Positions 22,101 to 29,559 are shown, counted from the first letter of the stretch. The stretch: 64,000 bases of DNA from Petrolisthes cinctipes (GCA_033782935.1 JAWQEG010000521.1:53501-117500), one strand, 5' to 3'. Made by a program: numbers and translations. The notes: generated by a model not told the origin, from the letters alone.

Positions 22101-22358
22101 TAGAGGTACTGTACTTATACTTATTACTGCAGTTTTAGTTGTGGAAGTACAGTAAGTAAATACTGTGCAGGTAATTATACTTATCCTGATTACTCTGTCC
22201 ACAGAATATCTGAAATTGAGCCCAAATATTACGCTGATGGAGAGGATGCATTTGCCATGAAGAGGGATCTGTGTTCATTTGCACTACAGAATGATGTTAT
22301 ACCAGCTGATCCCATCACATTTTTTGATAATAGGAAAAATGATGAGAAAGACAAGTGA
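13105..22358 (+). CDS. NAA10: N-alpha-acetyltransferase 10, NatA catalytic subunit (5 exons, 179 aa)
   Basis: This enzyme transfers acetyl from acetyl-CoA to the N-terminus of nascent chains that have lost Met (Ser, Ala, Thr and similar). In the NatA complex it pairs with the ribosome-anchoring subunit NAA15. Five exons (13105-13125, 14119-14258, 17630-17713, 19410-19550, 22205-22358) join without frameshift into 540 bases. The product begins [18 protein letters not shown] and contains [10 protein letters not shown] (family Glu24 and Tyr26) and [18 protein letters not shown], whose R82-x-x-G85-x-A87 is the acetyl-CoA motif. [20 protein letters not shown] and [18 protein letters not shown] follow. 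The GNAT domain is complete. The C-terminal tail is only about 25 residues and ends NDEKDK, shorter than the acidic tail of the 235-residue human enzyme. The introns are 1.0, 3.4, 1.7 and 2.7 kb and full of transposons. Confidence 0.97.
13257..13375. repeat. Fold-back family C (KpnI-core palindrome)
   Basis: An inverted repeat of about 55-bp arms: GTATGCAAGAACATCGGTGG and GGTGTGGTACCGGTATGATGG on the left, and complementary GAGCCATCGTACTGGTACCACG and AACGTTCTTGCATATGGCCC on the right. It lies in NAA10 intron 1. About ten copies occur in the window, all with the same arms, without coding capacity. Confidence 0.85.
13449..13690. repeat. Dispersed repeat family A, inverted copy
   Basis: Starts with TAAATATTGAAAGAATTACC and follows the reverse order of the 1325-1650 copy, through TTATTTAGACCATTCTAAGAC, GGGCATTTTGAAATTAGCC and CTACCGGGACCTAACCTGGG. 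Confidence 0.75.
13691..13768. repeat. Dispersed repeat family A, forward 5' fragment
   Basis: Contains TATTTATTGACAGAATTGCC, then GTAGCAGTGTTGCCAGATCC and GGTCCCAGTATTTTGCCC, in the same order as 1325-1400. It is joined tail to head to the inverted copy before it. Confidence 0.7.
13857..14068. repeat. Fold-back family C, two overlapping copies
   Basis: TTCAAGAACATTTATGGTGT and GACGATGG, with their complements CCATCGTCAATACCAC and ACCACACAATCATCAATACC, then TTCTTGCATAC. The right arm is duplicated. It ends about 50 bp before the exon 2 acceptor of NAA10. Confidence 0.75.
14119..14258 (+). CDS. NAA10: NAA10 exon 2
   Basis: The acceptor TTTCAG precedes CCAGAGGACCTG; the exon runs to GTAGG/GTAAG at 14258/14259. 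It encodes [10 protein letters not shown] through DELGQIVG with the last Gly split between exons (phase 2). The exon end and donor are tandemly duplicated just downstream. Confidence 0.96.
14233..14389. repeat. 78-bp tandem duplication of the exon 2 donor region
   Basis: Unit 1 (14233-14310) starts GAGGATGAATTGG in exon 2, crosses the donor GTAGG/GTAAGTAG and ends in the intron. Unit 2 (14311-14389) repeats the same order with a few substitutions, so a second intact GTAAGTAG donor exists at 14337. Use of the second donor would retain 78 nt, with a TAA immediately after Gly54. Confidence 0.9.
14433..16180. mobile_element. PIF/Harbinger-like DNA transposon, 1.75 kb, non-autonomous
   Basis: Terminal inverted repeats of about 50 bp: AGCCGGGTTCCCACCTAGC at the left, and TAGGTGGTAGCCCAGCT at the right as its imperfect complement, both continuing into a CTCCCGACCA block. 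The flanking 3-bp duplication TAA (14430-14432 and 16181-16183) fits PIF/Harbinger. The interior has only a short Lys-rich frame near 15558-15664 ([18 protein letters not shown]...) and no transposase. A mariner-type MITE sits inside it. It lies in NAA10 intron 2. Confidence 0.8.
15068..15511. mobile_element. Mariner-type MITE nested in the PIF/Harbinger-like element
   Basis: Inverted ends CAGTCGGCAAAAAGAGTTTC and, at the right, GAAACTTTTTTTGCCGACTG, extended by GTTACCA/TGGTAAC. They are flanked by TA on both sides (15066-15067 and 15512-15513), the Tc1/mariner target. About 444 bp with no transposase frame. Confidence 0.88.
16755..16870. repeat. Fold-back family E (GGAGGAATC core), degraded
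   Basis: Carries CACTGAAGGGCTACCAATTCC and CAAACTATCCCCGGAAACA on one side and ATTACATAGTTTGGAGGATT on the other, as in the better copy at 49313-49481. Confidence 0.6.
16880..17232. repeat. Dispersed repeat family S (SINE-like), copy 1
   Basis: Contains CTTTATGGTCCCTTCAGGAC, GGTCTCATGGAAGGTGCG, GGTCCCATCTTCCTGGGATT and GGGGTCTGTGGGGTAGGAGG, ending in AACATCAACAACATCC. It is about 90% like 22760-23098. Its 3' end (GTGACCAGAG...GGCCATTCTGCCCC) also occurs alone at 31270-31350, a 5' truncation typical of retroposons. Confidence 0.75.
17458..17600. repeat. Fold-back family B, plus orientation
   Basis: Order: ACTTTTGATACA, GATTCCTTCGAAGTATGCCA, GAACAAAAATAATGGTG, TTGCTTGGAGTAGTTTGGAGG, TTGCTCCAGATATACCAACA. 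It ends 30 bases before the NAA10 exon 3 acceptor. The inner arms are complementary, so RNA would form a hairpin of about 140 nt. Confidence 0.8.
17630..17713 (+). CDS. NAA10: NAA10 exon 3
   Basis: ATTACAG precedes GTATGTGCTTGCC; the exon ends CACAG/GTTAG. It encodes [20 protein letters not shown] and LAVRRSH, with split codons at both ends (Gly54 and Arg82). The exon itself begins with GTATGT, a donor-like hexamer. Confidence 0.96.
17735..17990. repeat. Minisatellite in NAA10 intron 3
   Basis: Five units of about 45-55 bp built on AATTATCAACCAAGACATTG followed by AATTTATAAATAGTA. Confidence 0.85.
18077..18325. repeat. Fold-back family D
   Basis: Arms contain TTATGGGTGTGTATTATACC, CAGTGTACAGTAAACACTCA and TTATCCACCACTTGG, then the complement GGGTTTACTGTACACACATT. 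The right arm is repeated twice. Other copies lie at 22405, 23461, 31840 and 60686. Confidence 0.8.
18330..18398. repeat. Short mariner-type palindrome, family Q
   Basis: TA/CAGTCGCAGCACATAATCCT and, at the right, AAGGACTATGTGCCACAACTG/TA flank a short loop. The same arms occur at 35823-35894. The size is only 69 bp, with TA at both ends. Confidence 0.75.
18547..18675. repeat. Fold-back family C
   Basis: GCAAGAACATCCATGGTGTT, GATACCGGTACGATGGCTCT and the complementary ATCGTGCCGGTACCATACC and AATGTTCTTGAATATG. Confidence 0.85.
19138..19293. repeat. Fold-back family B, inverted
   Basis: Runs from TGTTGGTAAATCTGGACCAA through GATTCCTCCAAACTATTC to ATGTACCAAAAGTGTATTA, i.e. the reverse of 17458-17600. 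Confidence 0.8.
19410..19550 (+). CDS. NAA10: NAA10 exon 4
   Basis: TTTTCAG precedes ACGTTTAGGCC; the exon ends TTTAC/GTAAG. It encodes [40 protein letters not shown] and YTNTLKF. It carries the acetyl-CoA binding loop. Confidence 0.96.
19631..21338. mobile_element. Degraded pogo-like (Tc1/mariner superfamily) transposon, 1.7 kb
   Basis: Ends are inverted: TGTAAAACTCCCTAACTTCGGAC at the left and GTCCGAAGTTAGGGAGTTTTAC at the right, within TA on both sides. The motif CTAACTTCGGACA recurs near both ends (at 19672, 20036, 20073, 21018, 21098, 21114 and 21319), as expected of transposase binding sites. The plus strand at 20284-20385 encodes [20 protein letters not shown] followed by [13 protein letters not shown]. 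This resembles the DNA-binding helix-turn-helix end of pogo/jerky transposases. Stops break the rest. It lies in NAA10 intron 4. Confidence 0.85.
20284..20400 (+). pseudogene. Pogo-like transposase N-terminal fragment
   Basis: Encodes a helix-turn-helix-like stretch, [20 protein letters not shown] then [10 protein letters not shown], after a stop-interrupted region with [19 protein letters not shown]. The catalytic DDE domain is not recognisable. Confidence 0.65.
21338..21500. repeat. Tandem repeat TATTATATTTATTGCATTAT interrupted by the pogo-like element
   Basis: Five units of about 32 bp (TATTATATTTATTGCATT-ATTTATCATTAT). One or two identical units lie on the other side of the transposon at 19565-19625, so the transposon inserted into the array. 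Confidence 0.8.
21494..21675. repeat. Fold-back family B, inverted
   Basis: ACAGTGTTGGTACAGTAAATC, CTGATTCCTCCAAACTGTTCC and TGGCATACTTTGGAGGAATC, then a T-rich insertion in the loop. Confidence 0.75.
21739..21895. repeat. Fold-back family B, inverted
   Basis: GGTTGGTAAATCTGGAGCAA through ACTTAGGAGGAATCATGGCA and TGTACCAAAAGTTTAC. Confidence 0.75.
22205..22358 (+). CDS. NAA10: NAA10 exon 5 and stop
   Basis: GTCCACAG precedes AATATCTG; the exon ends TGA 22356-22358. It encodes [25 protein letters not shown] and then a tail [25 protein letters not shown] that has no counterpart in the vertebrate acidic tail. The first Thr codon is split with exon 4. Confidence 0.95.
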
Positions 22359-22404
22359 TGTGATGAACATTATATATAATTTATCTTAAACAGTAATAGT
22401 ATTG

Positions 22405-22530
22405 TAAATCCGCTTTGTTCATTACACACCCATAAACCCAGTGGTGGATAATGAGATTTACTGTACACTGCTGCATTAAAAATAGTATAATACACACCCA
22501 TAATAACAGTGGAAAACAAGGGATTACTAT
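22405..22530. repeat. Fold-back family D in the NAA10 3' UTR
   Basis: TTCATTACACACCCATAAACC, GATAATGAGATTTACTGTAC and AACAGTGGAAAACAAGGGATT. It lies 50 bases after the stop codon, so a transcript would carry it. Confidence 0.75.
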
Positions 22531-22755
22531 GTTCCAAGGCTAATGAATTGTATGTTGTACATCTGCTAAAGTACATTTTTTTTACAAATAGCCTTTGCCC
22601 AGGGGGGCTGACTTTATTCACTGTGGCCACGTTCTAGTGGATTTGATGAGATCTGCCCACATGGATTAAAAATCCACGTGAGGTGTACTGCAACCGGAGA
22701 CACTCTCAGTATGGACCGCCAGCACACACGGGTGCATTATCCCTTTGCATGCAGC

Positions 22756-23165
22756 AGTCTAAACTCCCTCCCCCTTTATGGTCCCTTCAGGACTGGTCTC
22801 ATGGAAGGTGCGACCCCACTTGTAGCTCTTGTGATAACGTGGACTTGGGCCCACAGTACTGACTTTGGGATCAAAGACCTTCCCACCAATCTCCCTGGTG
22901 GTCGGAGGCCCCCAGACTCCCTGGTCCAGTAAGCTTTGGTCCCATCTTCCTGGGATTTGCTAAAATAGCCCAGGCATATACAGTAGGGCCAGCCCATACT
23001 TTATTTTAATTTGTTTTTTCACTGTGACCAGAGTGTACCAGGGGTCTGTGGGGCAGGAGGCCATTCTGCCCCAGGAAAACAGCAACAATAACAAAAAAAT
23101 AGCCTCGGACCTGTACCCCTTGCTTGTCAGGGGTCCTGCACTGGCGCTAGAGCCTCCCAGCCCCT
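22756..23165. repeat. Dispersed repeat family S (SINE-like), copy 2
   Basis: Nearly the same as 16880-17232 and longer at the 3' end, where AATAGCCTCGGACCTGTACC, CCTTGCTTGTCAGGGGTCCTG and GCTAGAGCCTCCCAGCCCC follow. That last block recurs inverted at 24262-24345. Confidence 0.75.
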
Positions 23166-23460
23166 TGAAAAGAGGGAAATTGTGTAGATTAATTTTATTA
23201 TGAAAATTAAAGCTACTGTAAGAATATTTTTTTAAATTTGTTAGTTCTGAAATGTACATTGCAGGCACTGGCTCGTCTAGTCTAGTTTAAATATATTACC
23301 AAAAAATGTATTGCCAGCTTTGTTGTTTGATAATACAGTACTACATTTGAGTTAATTTTGACCTTGTTATCTGTGTGAAGCAAATTTCTTCATAGGGGAC
23401 AATAATTACAGTTGATTACTGACTTGTACCCAGGAGTGATTGAGGAAAAATGAGAATATG

Positions 23461-23656
23461 GTAATCCTTTGTTTTTCACTGTTGTTATGAGTGTGTATTG
23501 TATTGTTGTCTATGAATCAGTGTACAGTAAACCTTCATTATCCACTGGGTTTATGGGTGTGTAATGTACAAAGAGAGTTAACTGTACACACATTCATTAC
23601 GAACAGTGTAATACACACCCATAACACCTACAGTGGTAAACAAAGTATTACTGTAC
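23461..23656. repeat. Fold-back family D
   Basis: ATCCTTTGTTTTTCACTGTTG, CAGTGTACAGTAAACCTTCA, GGGTTTATGGGTGTGTAATG, then complementary CAAAGTATTACTGTAC. Confidence 0.8.
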
Positions 23657-24101
23657 TGAACTAGGTAAAATCTTGGGAAAAGAAATTGTTTCTTGGCAAA
23701 TTGGAGAGTTAATGGTACTGTACTTAATTTCTCTAACAAACTATGCCACAAACCCAGATGATTTCCTCTTGATTGAAGTGCTAATCTGTTTTCCTAGCAT
23801 AAATTTGAAGGCATCAGGGATATTAATATGGGAGTGTTTTTATATATTCATGTGATAATGAGTGAATAGGCCTTTATACATTTCAAATTATAGCTATACT
23901 TGTAAGGGGAACTAAAGCTTTGTCTGAGATTTTAGCTGGCATTCCCTTTTTAATATTCACTGTTATAGTCCTTGGTTAATTCTTTGTCAGTTTACTCACT
24001 TTATTATATATTTACATGTCTGTTTCATTGTACCAGCTGAAAAGTGTTATCCATTCACTTTGCAAATTCTGAATGGGGAAATGGGGTATTGATAATGATG
24101 A

Positions 24102-24107
24102 AATAAA
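24102..24107 (+). terminator. Candidate polyadenylation signal for NAA10 (proximal)
   Basis: AATAAA followed by GT-rich sequence (GTTTGTACATGTTGTGGTTG). It would give a 3' UTR of about 1.75 kb containing family D fold-back repeats. Confidence 0.35.
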
Positions 24108-24261
24108 AATGTTTGTACATGTTGTGGTTGACATATAACCTTTTGATGTTAGGCCATTCATAGTCCAATAACTGCTGTACTGTATGTTTGGTTCCTTCCC
24201 ACTAAGACATTAAAAGGTTCCTCAGTTACCATTAAATTATTCAGTCATCAATACCTCATTT

Positions 24262-24440
24262 CCCTTTTTACAAGGAGTTGGGAGGCTCTAATGCCAGTGC
24301 AGGACCCCTGACAGGCAAGGGGTTCAGTTCTGAGGCTATTTGAACCTTTGTTGGGGTCATTGTTAAAGAGAGTTGGGTCCCCAACACTCGCTCTCCCCCC
24401 TGTATCATAAGGGATACCATGCCAACTGTACCATCGTAAC
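24262..24440. repeat. Inverted fragment related to the family S 3' block
   Basis: GGGAGGCTCTAATGCCAGTG, GGACCCCTGACAGGCAAGGG and CTGAGGCTATTT are the reverse complement of 23096-23160. Further sequence to 24440 (GGTCCCCAACACTCGC) has no other copy here. Confidence 0.65.
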
Positions 24441-24639
24441 AAATTGTGGGTGAAGGGAACCCTATTTCCCTATGCCTTCAACAATTGTGTAACAGATAAT
24501 GTTTCATACACAGTTGTTTATACAGTAATGCATTCAAATGTTGACTGGTGTGTTTTATGCAGTGTTTTTAACTTGTATACAGACAATATATTGCCATAGT
24601 GTTGTATTGAGTCAGTTTATGTATTAGGCCAATTATAAC

Positions 24640-24645
24640 AATAAA
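24640..24645 (+). terminator. Candidate polyadenylation signal for NAA10 (distal)
   Basis: AATAAA followed by GTGTTTTTGG. It would give a 3' UTR of about 2.3 kb, with no other gene between. The poly(A) tract at 24703-24727 is genomic and lies just beyond. Confidence 0.35.
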
Positions 24646-24659
24646 AGTGTTTTTGGAAT

Positions 24660-26038
24660 TGAAGTATACTGTATCAGGACCTTGTCCCATCCCCTAATTT
24701 GGTAAAAAAAAAAAAAAAAAAAAAAATTAATTCATGTGTTGTATGTATGGTACCAATGGTTAATTTGTTTTTCTCTTGTGTTTTAAGATATTTACATTTT
24801 AGTTTCATATCAACCTTCAGCTAATACGATACTGAGTTGAATTGAATGTAAAAGTTTATTACAATAAGTAAAAATGAGTGTTTATATAAAATTTAGCAGG
24901 ATAACTGTCGATATCTTTTTTAATGAAAAGACTCTTTTGATGAATATTTTTTAGTGGACACTTGTGCAATAAGTACGAGTAACGAGTTAATATTTTAGTT
25001 GTGATTAGTGCCATTGGATGGAAACCATTATTTTCCCAGTCACATAATTAATAGACTTTTTCTAACTAGAATATTGCCTAAGTATTCAAACATGCAATAT
25101 ATCTGACAATAGAGACAGAGAATATACCGAGTACATGGTAAATTTATTCTAATTCAGGTTGGTATCTGTAACAATGTGTATTTCGGCAGGAGTCATCAAA
25201 CCCTCCAAAGCAACAACAACAACAGATCCGTTGCACCCCCCCCCCCCTTCTGACTGAAGTGAAGTGCTCAGCCGTCACTATCGTATCAGAGTTGCTCTCC
25301 ATACCATTTTCAAGCCCAAAAATGCCATTCGTAGGTATGTATTACAGGATGGTGTTTTTTTTTTTATTATTTTTTTAGAGATGACTGATGGGGTGCTTTT
25401 ATGATTGCTCAAATATAATAATTATAATATTACTTATAGCAACTTCAGTATATTAGAATATCACTAACATGCAGTTAGGTGGGGATATCATATGCTTCTG
25501 GTTGGGAAGACTTTGGCCAATTCTATAAGAAATTTTCTTTTGATAATGAAATGAGCACTGTGTTGGAATGATTCGGCTGCAGTTTCCATCCTAAATTAAT
25601 TTTGGAATCATTATAAGGCATGCAATTCTCTCTGGTTTTAATAAAATTTATTAACATATAGGCATGTTTATGTATGTCGTATTATTGACAAAATACTGTA
25701 TGTGCTATATTGATATAACAATCAATAAATGTACGTGCCATCTATGTTAATTAAAATGAAAATGAGTAACATTTAACATTTTTCGTACGGGACGTAAGGT
25801 GCTATAAATATACAACAGCAGTGTCATTTGGCTATAAGACTTGGCTCGTTGTGGCCAGTTTTGTAATATAAAGAAATTTGTAACACTGAATCAACATGGC
25901 GCTTGCTTGACCCTAGTAGTATCGTCAATATGTATTAACACTTTACGCGGCCATTTAACGCCTCACAATTGCCATGACGTGACGTGTATAGAATTGAAAT
26001 GTTAATGAATATGTCGGGCATCCACTGGTTACCATATA
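24660..26038. other. Intergenic, no gene recognised
   Basis: AT-rich. It contains a poly(A) run at 24703-24727, a C run at 25237-25248 and a TATAAATA at 25803-25810 that could be a core promoter for a downstream gene. No long frame or conserved exon is seen. Confidence 0.5.
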
Positions 26039-26540
26039 AATAGTTATAGTGGATGGATAGTGTGGATTTGGAGGTGGATAATAAGTGAAGTGGATAGTGT
26101 TTTGATAGTGGTTCTGGAGGTGGATAGTGAATGGATAGTGTGGTGTTGGAGGTGGATAATAAGTGGAACAAGGGGATAGTGTGGTGTTGGAGGTGGATAA
26201 TAAGTGGAACAAGTGGATAGTGTGGTGTTGGAGGTGGATAATAAGTGGAGCAAGTGGACAGTAAATGGATACAGTGGTTTTGGAGGTGGATAATAATTGA
26301 ACCAAGTGGATAGTGAATGGATACAGTAGATTTAGAAGTGGATAATAAGTGGATGGTGTTTTGATTCTAACAACCTGTGTCAAGGAAAAATATAATATAT
26401 ATATTACGTGAATAATAAGTGGATAGTAAATGGATATAACTTAGTGGTTCTGGAGGTGGATAGTGAATGGATATAGTGGTTCTGGAGGTGAATAGTGAAT
26501 GGATAGTGTGGTTTTAGAGGTGAATAATAAGTGAATGTGC
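26038..26540. repeat. Minisatellite GGATAGTGTGGTGTTGGAGG / TGGATAATAAGTGGAACAAG
   Basis: About twelve imperfect units of roughly 40 bp. The minus-strand His/Tyr/Thr-rich frames (STYYPPP-type) are translations of this array. Confidence 0.85.
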
Positions 26541-26565
26541 TTCATAATACAACACCATTCCATTA

Positions 26566-26601
26566 TTTAACAACAACAGCAACAACAACAACAACAACAA
26601 C
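26566..26601. repeat. (CAA)n repeat just before a candidate start codon
   Basis: Eleven AAC/CAA units with one CAG change. It is free of ATG and ends at the ATG of the MAFNDS exon. Confidence 0.9.
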
Positions 26602-26619
26602 ATGGCTTTCAACGACTCG
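26602..26619 (+). CDS. Candidate first coding exon, MAFNDS
   Basis: ATG GCT TTC AAC GAC TCG is followed directly by GTAAGTATGG, a near-consensus donor, in phase 0. It is preceded by a (CAA)n stretch (26566-26601) without an upstream ATG, as often seen in 5' UTRs. No continuing exon can be proven. The 15-base candidate exon at 31564-31578 would fit in phase. The gene is not identified. Confidence 0.4.
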
Positions 26620-26654
26620 GTAAGTATGGTAACTAAATAATATGTAGAGTTAAT

Positions 26655-26847
26655 TGTGTGTTTGTGTGTGTGGTGGCTGCTTTGTATGTAGGCCTATATG
26701 TGTGTGTTTGTGTGTGTGTATTATTGTGGTGATGATGGTGGCTACTGTGTATGTGTATGTATGTGTGTATTGGGGCTGCTGTGTACATATTATGTGTGTG
26801 TGTGTGTGTGAGGGTATTGTGGTGGTGGCCGTGTGTATGTTTGTATG
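26655..26847. repeat. GT-rich minisatellite, left part
   Basis: Units of (GT)n followed by ATTGTGGTGGTGGCTGCTGTGTA-type spacers. The array resumes at 27225 after a transposon. Confidence 0.8.
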
Positions 26848-26855
26848 GTGGCTGT

Positions 26856-27224
26856 TAGTGGTGGGCGATACCACCAGATTTTAGTAGTCACGATTACTGA
26901 TTACTTTAATTACGATAGCCGTAATCTATTAATCTATTACCGTTACGATTACTGGATTCTGAGATAATTTTTTTTTTTTCCTTCAAAATTTCAATGTCCC
27001 TCAAAAAGTCAAAAGCTTCCTTATATGAAGAGGCATATGGTGGATAGGAATACATGTTATACAAGCTACATTTATTTCCCTCAAAAACATTTTTCGATGA
27101 CTAAACATAAAAATTAAATCATTGATAGTAATCATTTCAGGGATTCGGTTATTGAAAAAATAATCGACTGCAATATTTTTTCAGATAGTAATCGATTACA
27201 AATACTCGATTACGCCCACCACTA
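26856..27224. mobile_element. hAT-like MITE, 369 bp
   Basis: Terminal inverted repeats TAGTGGTGGGCG and CGCCCACCACTA. They are flanked by GTGGCTGT (26848-26855) and GTGGCTGC (27225-27232), an 8-bp duplication with one difference. The interior carries several TAATCGATTAC-like subterminal motifs. It inserted into the GT minisatellite. Confidence 0.8.
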
Positions 27225-27612
27225 GTGGCTGCTGTGTACATATGTGTGTGTGTGGTGGTGGCTGCTGTGTACGTACACTTATATGTGTGTGTGTGAGGGT
27301 GTGTGTGGCTGCTGTGTACGTGTATGTGTGTGTGTGTATTGTGGTGGTGACTGCTGTGTGTGTGTGGGGGGGGGGGGTATTGTGGCTGCTGTCAGTGCTG
27401 TGTACTTATGTGTATATGTTTGTGAGGGTATTGTGGTGGTGGTGGCTGCTGTGTACGTACAGTATATGTCTGTATGTGTGTGAGGGTATTGTGGTGATGG
27501 TGGTGGCTGTGTACGTATGTGTATGTGAGGGTATTGTGGTGGTGGTGGCTGCTGTGTAAGTATATGTCTGTGTATGTGTGAGGGTATTGGCTGTATACGT
27601 ATATGTATGTGT
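27225..27612. repeat. GT-rich minisatellite, right part
   Basis: Units of about 50 bp: GTGTGAGGGTATTGTGGTGG followed by TGGCTGCTGTGTACGTATATG. Frames CVCVCE / HTHTHT through it are not genes. Confidence 0.85.
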
Positions 27613-27790
27613 GTTCCCTGTCTCACTCCAGTCAATCACTATAACTAGGAATTTGTATAGGCCTATACACAATGTATTCTTTGTTATTGAAATAAATGCA
27701 GCCAGAATATTATACACAAAATTTATATGAAAAAGGAGAATGAATTTTATTACATGTATCCAGCTTGTAAAATCTTTGTTGTGTGTATCA

Positions 27791-27930
27791 TAGGGCTATA
27801 TTCAGGAACATTTGATGGTTTATACGATGACGTGGTACCGGTATGATGGCTCAATTGTTTGTCTGTGGAGCTGTCGTATTGGTACCATGCCACCGTATGC
27901 ACCACAAATGTTCTTGAATATGGCTCATAA
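27791..27930. repeat. Fold-back family C
   Basis: GGCTATATTCAGGAACATTTG, GACGTGGTACCGGTATGATGG, and the complement CGTATTGGTACCATGCCACC and AATGTTCTTGAATATGGC. Confidence 0.85.
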
Positions 27931-27950
27931 TTTTATAATTTTATAACTAT

Positions 27951-28016
27951 TGGTACATTGGAGTGCTTTGATTCCTCCAAAGTATATATAGGCTATGCCA
28001 GATGAACAACAATAAT
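27951..28016. repeat. Fold-back family B, left half (interrupted)
   Basis: TGGTACATTGGAGTGCTTTG, GATTCCTCCAAAGTATATA and GAACAACAATAAT. The copy is completed at 29488-29555 after a 1.47-kb insertion. Confidence 0.85.
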
Positions 28017-29487
28017 GGGTAATATTCAAGCGCTTGTCCATAATGTCTTTTCGACTTGAGGTTTTCAGAATGCAATGTTTAATAGTGTGTTTTTAACAAA
28101 TTTGTTGTTAACATCCGTTGCAAATGAGTGTTTTTGGAGATATCACCCCCCCCCCCCCCTTGCCCCACCCAATCTCTGAATACACTAATTTTTGCCAGAT
28201 ATGAACTATAGATTCATCTGAAAAACACTACAATGCATTAAATAGAATTAGGTAGACCTCACCTTACCTAATCTAACTTAATAGGACCGCGGCACTCTAC
28301 CGGGACGATGTAAACACTCGGTGGCCATCTTGAATTGGTATTACAGTACCTTTTTATTCGAGTGACGGTAAATATAGGCCTTATTTCACGTTGGGCAGAC
28401 GGACACTCTGTACAAAGGGAAGCCATTGTAATCAAGCACACTGATTGGCTGTTGAAATTGAGACACATTAATCAAGCACGCTGATTGGCCGTCCACACCA
28501 ATATGGCCCCTGTACACACTGCAGATTAAAGGTTAAAGGTCTGCCAATGAGTGGCAGTCAATGGGACAGAGTGAAGCACACACTAGACTGTATGAAACAC
28601 AATTATAGCATCCCCGTAAGGGTTTTGGCGTCCCTTCGGCCCCAGCCAATCCTTTTCAGTTCTTCAACTATCCCTCCGTTCCTTTTCTTTCCTTCGTACT
28701 TGCTGTCCCACCTCTCTGTCACCCCTTCCCACTGATGAGGGCTGGTTCTATCCAGAAATGAGGAATTTGGCATCCTCTACCACACCCTGGCCTGTTCTGT
28801 CTGTCTCTCTTACTATTTCTCATTCCTTCTGGGTAGCTGACGAGATCGCCCGATTGGGTGGCACAACAAGGAAGACTACAGACAGGGGGAATGTTGGCTC
28901 GGGGGTACATACCAGTGAACCAGCAGTCCCCTTGTCTGATGCCTTCGAAGAAACAGATCTCATTATCACCCTTACTCCCAATTGGGGGTCCGAGCATCTG
29001 CGTGGCTTTGGTCAACCAGACTCGAGACTGCTCGGCCAGACAATCTGGGGAACTACAACAACAACAACTATAGCATACATCACAAGGATGATGAGTGGCC
29101 CAGAGACCTCTCCACCCATGTGAGACCCGAGTCAGCTTCGGCTATGGCTGCGTAAGCAGGAAGACCTCAGACAGCCGACTCAAACCCCCCACCCCCTGCT
29201 CACAGGGGTGGTAACCTCTGGCATTAGTGAAAGATTTTTACCGAGTCCCGAGCTAGGACCGAACGCTGGACCACAGAAACTGCAGCTGCGGACTCTACCA
29301 CTGTGCTAGCCAGAAGCTAGGAATTAAGGAAATTGAATCAATTATGGGTAGTTTTATTACGAAACCTATGCATTTGCGACGGAAATAACCTACCGAGTAT
29401 GAGGAAATGACGTACATGTATTAAGAAATGTATTTGATAGAAAATAATTGATAATAGTGATTATGGACAAACGCTTGAATAATACCC
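28017..29487. mobile_element. 1.47-kb TIR element inserted in a family B copy
   Basis: Ends GGGTAATATTCAAGCG(C)TTGTCCATAAT-type at the left, and ATTATGGACAAACGCTTGAA then TAATACCC at the right, are inverted repeats of about 27 bp. AATAAT (28011-28016 and 29488-29493; AATAATGG if two terminal bases are ambiguous) is duplicated. The class is uncertain (a 6-8-bp duplication would suggest hAT). No transposase frame. It contains a tRNA-derived SINE. An internal piece (TTTGTCCATAAT...TTTTCAGAATGCAATGTTTG) also occurs at 13395-13446. Confidence 0.8.
28610..29320 (-). mobile_element. tRNA-derived SINE (minus strand)
   Basis: On the minus strand the head near 29310-29250 reads CTAGCACAGTGGTAGAGTCC, with an A-box-like TAGCACAGTGG, and 33 bases on GCGTTCGGTCCTAGC as the B box. 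This is typical of a tRNA-derived RNA polymerase III promoter. The body extends to about 28610, where AACCCTTA is reached after GGTGACAGAGAGGTGGGACA and GGCTGGGGCCGAAGGGACGCC. That last block recurs on the plus strand at 39125-39235. No coding capacity. Confidence 0.7.
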
Positions 29488-29555
29488 AATAATGGTGGCC
29501 CGTGGTTGCTTGGAATCAGTTGCTCCAGATTTACCAAAAGTTTATTACCCCCTTA
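29488..29555. repeat. Fold-back family B, right half
   Basis: AATAATGGTGGCCCGTGGTT, GCTTGGAATCAGTTGCTCC, AGATTTACCAAAAGT. It continues the interrupted copy at 27951-28016. Confidence 0.85.
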
Positions 29556-29559
29556 ATTA

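Noticed and set aside
25322..25334. ATGCCATTCGTAG/GTATGT as a possible first exon (MPFV)
   Set aside because: Only 13 bases, phase 1 unlike the other candidates, and flanked by a C run and no clear promoter; too weak to list.
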